Shown piece after piece: positions 60,347-64,000 of a DNA stretch of 64,000 nucleotides. The DNA comes from Bacilli bacterium. Its GTDB lineage: Bacteria; Bacillota; Bacilli; RF39; UBA660. Under the pieces are notes generated by a model. It had not been told where the DNA came from. It ran no database searches and was given only the letters and a program-made list of their open reading frames with translations. The position numbers were made by a program, and so were the translations under genes. How positions within the stretch are numbered: position 1 is the stretch's first letter; every line of letters begins with the position of its first letter. The DNA lies in assembly GCA_017525855.1 (NCBI GenBank), contig JAFXSE010000005.1, forward strand, positions 25,916 to 89,915, given 5' to 3'.

Positions 60347-61923
60347 TTAATTTGAATGTCTCTTGTGTTTGCTTTTTTGTTTAACTTTCCAATATAGATT
60401 TTATCTATAAACTCATCAATGATAACTCTGTTTAAATTTTCTAATTTTTGATATTTACTAAATATTTGTTTATTATTATTTAAAGATTTTTGTTTCATTT
60501 TATAATAGGTAATTTCTTCATTGATACTTTTGATTTCATTGCTATAATCATCTTCATTTTTATTATAATCAGTAATTAAATCTTTAAATTGTTCTTTTGT
60601 AATAATACCATTAACCTTATCTTCATACAAACTCTTTAAATAATTCCTAGTTTTAATAACTTTCTTTTCATAATCTACTCGTTGTTTTTCTAATGATTTA
60701 ATCTTGTTATTAAATCTTTTGTCTTTCTTTTTAGAATCTATATTATTTAATTTTTCTTCATCGTAGAATATTTTTATTTTTTTGTTAATTGTTTGTAAAA
60801 CTAAATCAGCCAGTAAATCATATCTAATTGAAGATTTGTTTATACAATCATCATATCCATCACGATTATTAGAACATACTAGATATTCGTGCTTAGATGA
60901 GTTCTTTTTTCGCATATAGTGTTTACATTCTAAACAAAATACCTTACCAGAGAAGATATGAATTTTTCCTGTTGTACTTATAGCTTTTGTTCTTTCTTTC
61001 ATAGCGATTTGTATTTTACTAAATGTCTCTTTATCAATGATAGCTTCGTGAGTGTTTAGGACTCTTATCCATTCACTTTTGTTTTTGTTTTTGATTTTAT
61101 GGTTTTTATAACTAACTGTAGTTCTTTTGCCTTGTATTAAATGTCCTAGATAAACTTCATTAGTTAAAATTGTCTTAATTGCATTTATATTCCATTTTAT
61201 TTCTTCACGTGGTCTATTACTAATTATATTTAATTTAATGCCTTTTTGGTATTTATATAGTGATGGACAAGGTGTTTTTTTACTATTTAAATATTTAGCA
61301 ATACCTGTAAATCCTAGTCCTGTTAGATATAAATTATAGATGTTTTTTACAATTTCAGAAGCAACGGGATCAACTGTTAGTTTGTTATTATTATTTGAGT
61401 CAATTTCATAACCAAATGGGGCGAAGGGAGAAATAAATTCACCTTGCTTCATTTTAGTATGAAAAGCACTTCTTATATTATTTGAAACATCTTCTAAGTA
61501 CCATTCATTAACTAGGCCGTTTATTTGTCGTGATTTTTTATTACCTAGAATTGTAGTATCCGCATTATCAGATAATCCGATAAACCTGATATTCCATTCT
61601 TTAAATTTGTTATTGATATATTTCTCAACTATTTCCATATCTCTTGAAAACCTTGATTGGCTTTTGCATAATACAATATCAAGTTTTTTGCTTTCACAAT
61701 CTCTAATTAGTCTTTCAAATTCAGGTCTATAAGTTCCGGCACCAGATAAATCTTCATCACAATATTCATCTGTTAGTGCAAATTCAGGATGTCTATTAAT
61801 ATATTGGGTGAGCATATTCCGTTGATTTTTAATAGATTCGCTGTCATCTTTTCTATTCCTTTTATCTCTGTCTTCATTAGATAGTCTTAAATAAATACCA
61901 ACTCTTAATATTTTTTTATTCAT
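60334..61923 (-). CDS. Large serine recombinase
   Basis: A 529-residue site-specific recombinase of the TnpX/TndX/phage-integrase type. The N-terminal resolvase domain has IYLRLSNEDRD (catalytic Ser), GTYRPEFERLIRDCESKK and LCKSQSRFSRD; then a Recombinase domain (FAPFGYEIDSN ... IAKYLNSKKTPCPS), a zinc ribbon (FCLECKHYMRKK ... CSNNRDGYDDC) and a coiled coil. It excises and integrates DNA circles at att sites. It lies at the edge of a truncated ABC gene. A 41-residue ORF lies 56 bases upstream. The start has only a weak site. Confidence 0.95.
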   Translation of the reverse strand: MNKKILRVGIYLRLSNEDRDKRNRKDDSESIKNQRNMLTQYINRHPEFALTDEYCDEDLSGAGTYRPEFERLIRDCESKKLDIVLCKSQSRFSRDMEIVEKYINNKFKEWNIRFIGLSDNADTTILGNKKSRQINGLVNEWYLEDVSNNIRSAFHTKMKQGEFISPFAPFGYEIDSNNNNKLTVDPVASEIVKNIYNLYLTGLGFTGIAKYLNSKKTPCPSLYKYQKGIKLNIISNRPREEIKWNINAIKTILTNEVYLGHLIQGKRTTVSYKNHKIKNKNKSEWIRVLNTHEAIIDKETFSKIQIAMKERTKAISTTGKIHIFSGKVFCLECKHYMRKKNSSKHEYLVCSNNRDGYDDCINKSSIRYDLLADLVLQTINKKIKIFYDEEKLNNIDSKKKDKRFNNKIKSLEKQRVDYEKKVIKTRNYLKSLYEDKVNGIITKEQFKDLITDYNKNEDDYSNEIKSINEEITYYKMKQKSLNNNKQIFSKYQKLENLNRVIIDEFIDKIYIGKLNKKANTRDIQIKWNF

Positions 61924-61979
61924 CTTTAATGTAATAATTATGTTTAAAGCTGCTCTTATAGTAAATAATGTTATAACGT

Positions 61980-62105
61980 TTATTCATAATAATTAACATT
62001 AAACTCCAAAAATTCAATAATTTTGTATAATTTTTTATTAACTATTTCTTTTAGTTTAGTTTCTGTCAAATCTTTATTTATAATATCAATAATATTATAT
62101 TTCAT
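61980..62105 (-). CDS. Small ORF upstream of the recombinase, 41 residues
   Basis: ATG at 62105 follows GAAAGGAGCGAAAACA, a strong ribosome site, and opens a 41-residue frame (KYNIIDIINKDLTETKLKEI ... IIEFLEFNVNYYE) ending TAA. It is helical and Ile/Lys-rich. It lies 56 bases before the recombinase on the same strand, and is probably co-transcribed. A TATAAT-like box sits about 65 bases upstream. No family is recognised; small factors that direct excision are often encoded beside such recombinases. The rest of the 61924-62337 gap is AT-rich. Confidence 0.6.
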   Translation of the reverse strand: MKYNIIDIINKDLTETKLKEIVNKKLYKIIEFLEFNVNYYE

Positions 62106-62271
62106 TGTTTTCGCTCCTTTCTTATTTAAGAAGGTTTAACTTGCTTCTAAAATTGTAGGTTAGTATCATTTGCTATCATTATAGTATATTTTATTCTCTT
62201 TTGATTTATATATGATATTATTTATTAATAAAAAAATAATATAGTAATGGTAATATCCTAAACTTTTTCAT

Positions 62272-62304
62272 ATAAAAAAAGAAGATTATCTTCTTTTTTT
62301 TTGT
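62272..62304. terminator. Bidirectional hairpin with A/T tracts
   Basis: GAAGA and TCTTC (62281-62293) are extended by seven A before and nine T after, forming a long stem with U-tracts on both strands. It can end the transcript of the gene at 62338-63198. Confidence 0.75.
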
Positions 62305-62337
62305 TTGTATTAGTATTATAAATAAAAGTGTGATTAA

Positions 62338-63198
62338 TTACTTCTTTTCTTTTATAGAATATGTATCTCTTCTGATATAAATATCAAATTTAGTCTTTTC
62401 TCCATCAGGTGATTCTAACACAAATTCAGTTTTACCTGCTTTCTTAAATTCTGCATGAACCATCCAAGCTTCAAGACTATCTTCATATTTTATGCTCAAA
62501 TCTCCATATTTATTATCCACTAAATAAACCTTATATGAATCATCAAATTGATATTTTTCACCATCATATAATATATCTGTACTATATATAGGTGGATTTA
62601 TAAAACATATAACAGACATAATAATAATTATAATTACACTTATTGTTTCTCCAACTATTTTTATTTTTTTATTTTTAAAAATAGCTAATGGATAAATAAT
62701 TAGTGCACTTATACAAAAAATAGTAGTTACGATATGTCTTGGAAAAGAAAACATAGTTTTTGAGAAATACCCGGCACATTCTTTTCCAGTTAATAATAAC
62801 ATTGGAATAAGAATTAATAATCCCCACCATTTATCTTTTTTCATATAATATCCAATAAAGCCCATAGGAATTGTTGCTATTGTCCAAGGAATCCAAAATC
62901 TATAATAAGTCATAAATAAGTTACTATTTTTAATCATGTCTTGAATCAGATAAACTAATGGTTGACTTATAAGAAAGAATATAAAACACTTTAATGCTGA
63001 ATCTATTGCTGATTTACTATTTATAATAATAAATATCCCTAAAAATATCCATACTTCAAATGTAACTGTCAAATCACTAAATGATGTATCTTTAACTATA
63101 GGTATCATTGCCATTATAGCTGTATAAATTCCTATAATGATAGCCATAACAATTACCTTTGGCCAACTTAAATTAATTCCTCCAAATATTTTTTTCAC
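62338..63198 (-). CDS. Polytopic membrane protein with extracytoplasmic tail, unknown
   Basis: A 286-residue protein with about seven helices in the first 200 residues (from INLSWPKVIVMAIIIGIYTA) followed by a soluble, probably outer domain of 85 residues (DDSYKVYLVDNKYGDLSIKY ... KTEFVLESPDGEKTKFDIYI) that looks like an Ig-type sandwich. I do not recognise a name for it. It is probably cargo of the recombinase element. The start follows GATGTGATATTG-like bases without a strong site. Confidence 0.65.
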   Translation of the reverse strand: MKKIFGGINLSWPKVIVMAIIIGIYTAIMAMIPIVKDTSFSDLTVTFEVWIFLGIFIIINSKSAIDSALKCFIFFLISQPLVYLIQDMIKNSNLFMTYYRFWIPWTIATIPMGFIGYYMKKDKWWGLLILIPMLLLTGKECAGYFSKTMFSFPRHIVTTIFCISALIIYPLAIFKNKKIKIVGETISVIIIIIMSVICFINPPIYSTDILYDGEKYQFDDSYKVYLVDNKYGDLSIKYEDSLEAWMVHAEFKKAGKTEFVLESPDGEKTKFDIYIRRDTYSIKEKK

Positions 63199-63601
63199 AA
63201 TATCACATCCATTTCAACAGAATTATATCATAAATAGTATTTTTTTTATCAATAAATATTAGTCAATGATATAAAATTTTTAAATAAATATGTAATTTCT
63301 GCTATTTATATGTTATACTCATAGAGTAATATAGATAAGTTTATGAATATGAAAAATATTATTAAGAAATTAAAATTATAATATTAATACTTAGTGATAA
63401 AGAATTGTTTTTAATGTTTTATTTAGTTTTATTATATATGTTTTCTGCGAGGTTAGAAGATGTACTTTCATTTAAAGATCATTTACAAACGTGATAATAA
63501 AAATGTTAAACTTGTTCATATAATAGAATATTAAACATTGGTTAGTCTACTGTAAGGATATGTAGTTAGTTTAGTGGGTTTAGTGAATAAGGAGAAGTTT
63601 T
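63199..63601. other. Intergenic region between divergent accessory genes
   Basis: About 400 AT-rich bases. TATACT near 63313 may be a promoter -10 for rightward transcription and TATAAT-like boxes near 63383 and 63518 could also serve. I see no tRNA, riboswitch, repeat or convincing ORF. Confidence 0.4.
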
Positions 63602-64000
63602 ATGAAAAAAAGATATAGTGTTAAAAATAAATATGTAAAATTAGTAATTCCAGTAATTTTATTTGTAGTTGTATTTTTAACAATTTGCTATTCAGCTTTT
63701 TCTAACAATTTAGGAATATATGGAATTAGTGCAACTGTTAGAGTTCATAAGGATGTTAGAATTGGAGGAATATTTTTATCAAATGCTACTAATGATGGAA
63801 TATCACATTATGAAGATTATAATGTAAAAGATATTTATAGTAGTGTAACTTTACCAAATGCTAATTCATCAATAACTTATGATGTCAAAGTTCTTAATTT
63901 AGGTAATGTTGAAATGGGTATTTTAAATATTTCTGGTCTTCCGAATAATCTAACATATTCTATAAGTAATTATAATTTAGAAGACCCATTATGTGACGAT
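63602..64000 (+). CDS. N-terminal part of a secreted surface protein
   Basis: The first 133 residues of a longer protein that runs off the window. A basic start (KKRYSVKNKYVK) precedes a hydrophobic signal or anchor (LVIPVILFVVVFLTICYSAF) and then a beta-rich part: YGISATVRVHKDVRIGGIFL, a Y-E-D-YNV segment, and TLPNANSSITYDVKVLNLGN. This matches the pattern of large cell-surface proteins common in gut Firmicutes, in which the strand after SATVRV begins Ig-like repeats. The start follows AAGGAGAAG. Ligand or anchoring mode cannot be seen. Confidence 0.75.
   Translation, partial: MKKRYSVKNKYVKLVIPVILFVVVFLTICYSAFSNNLGIYGISATVRVHKDVRIGGIFLSNATNDGISHYEDYNVKDIYSSVTLPNANSSITYDVKVLNLGNVEMGILNISGLPNNLTYSISNYNLEDPLCDD

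Larger units (their letters stand above)
60262..64000. mobile_element. Integrated element with serine recombinase, right end beyond the window
   Basis: The left boundary is the break in the ABC ATPase gene at about 60262-60275. The recombinase gene, a small ORF, a polytopic membrane protein gene and perhaps the surface protein gene at 63602 lie to the right of it. The missing N-terminal half of the ATPase does not appear by 64000, so the element is at least 3.7 kb if all this belongs to it, or the other half was deleted. No transfer, replication or phage genes are seen in this part. Confidence 0.55.

Noticed and set aside
63343..63381. Twelve-codon frame (ATG AAT ATG AAA) before the surface protein
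   Set aside because: Too short, with no ribosome site; expected by chance in sequence this rich in AT.

Overview
The window comes from a very AT-rich, low-GC Gram-positive bacterium of the Bacilli. It uses the standard bacterial code: TGA is a stop (for example at 6228-6230 and 25604-25606) and Trp is TGG. T-box leaders, EzrA, GpsB, RNase J, RNase Y, RecU-PBP1 and the class B RNase P RNA all point to Firmicutes. SpoIVA, SpoVIF, an alpha/beta SASP, a Cse60-like protein, a CotD-like coat protein, a SpoIID-type domain and a SpoVB-type flippase indicate an endospore former. The style of the surface protein at the right edge suggests an uncultured gut lineage near Erysipelotrichia/RF39, but this placement is inference.

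From 1 to about 13.5 kb lie cell wall and envelope genes: a SpoIID/peptidoglycan-binding protein, a VanY-type carboxypeptidase, a GH31 protein, T-box-controlled leuS behind a small membrane gene, a cse60-like gene, a SpoVB/MurJ-type flippase and two opposed FemAB-type aminoacyltransferases. From 13.5 to 29 kb come trmB, an envelope-protein cluster (lipoprotein, acidic protein, DUF948-like, YtxH-like), T-box-controlled tyrS, rpsD with a structured leader, ezrA, thiI, a SASP gene, several uncharacterised genes, ackA, nrnA and ysxC. From 29 to 32.6 kb the minus strand carries der, a coiled-coil protein, spoVIF and spoIVA. From 32.7 to 41.6 kb are hup, dgkA, cca, dnaD, nth, the recU-ponA pair, gpsB and rnpB. 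From 41.6 to 51.5 kb are rodZ, pgsA, a GT39-like membrane protein, recA with a LexA-like box, murE, rny, a small HExxH protein, rnj and a protein with a possible Cys-His-Asp triad. From 51.8 to 59.1 kb is the SRP group (ftsY, ylxM, ffh), split by a HerA/FtsK-type ATPase, then cotD and rpoZ.

The last 5 kb is accessory. A large serine recombinase gene lies against a truncated ABC transporter ATPase gene. Only the C-terminal half of that ATPase remains, beginning at the ABC signature, and its permease follows in the same operon. The Walker A half is absent from the window, so the element probably continues past the right edge. It or its surroundings include a 41-residue ORF before the recombinase, a polytopic membrane protein and the start of a secreted surface protein.

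The points most worth following are the interrupted ABC operon, an unassigned folded element of about 92 nt before ftsY (51525-51616), a hairpin that buries the spoVIF ribosome binding site, a small ORF before rpoZ that appears to start at ATT, and unusual architectures in the GH31 protein and the class A PBP.
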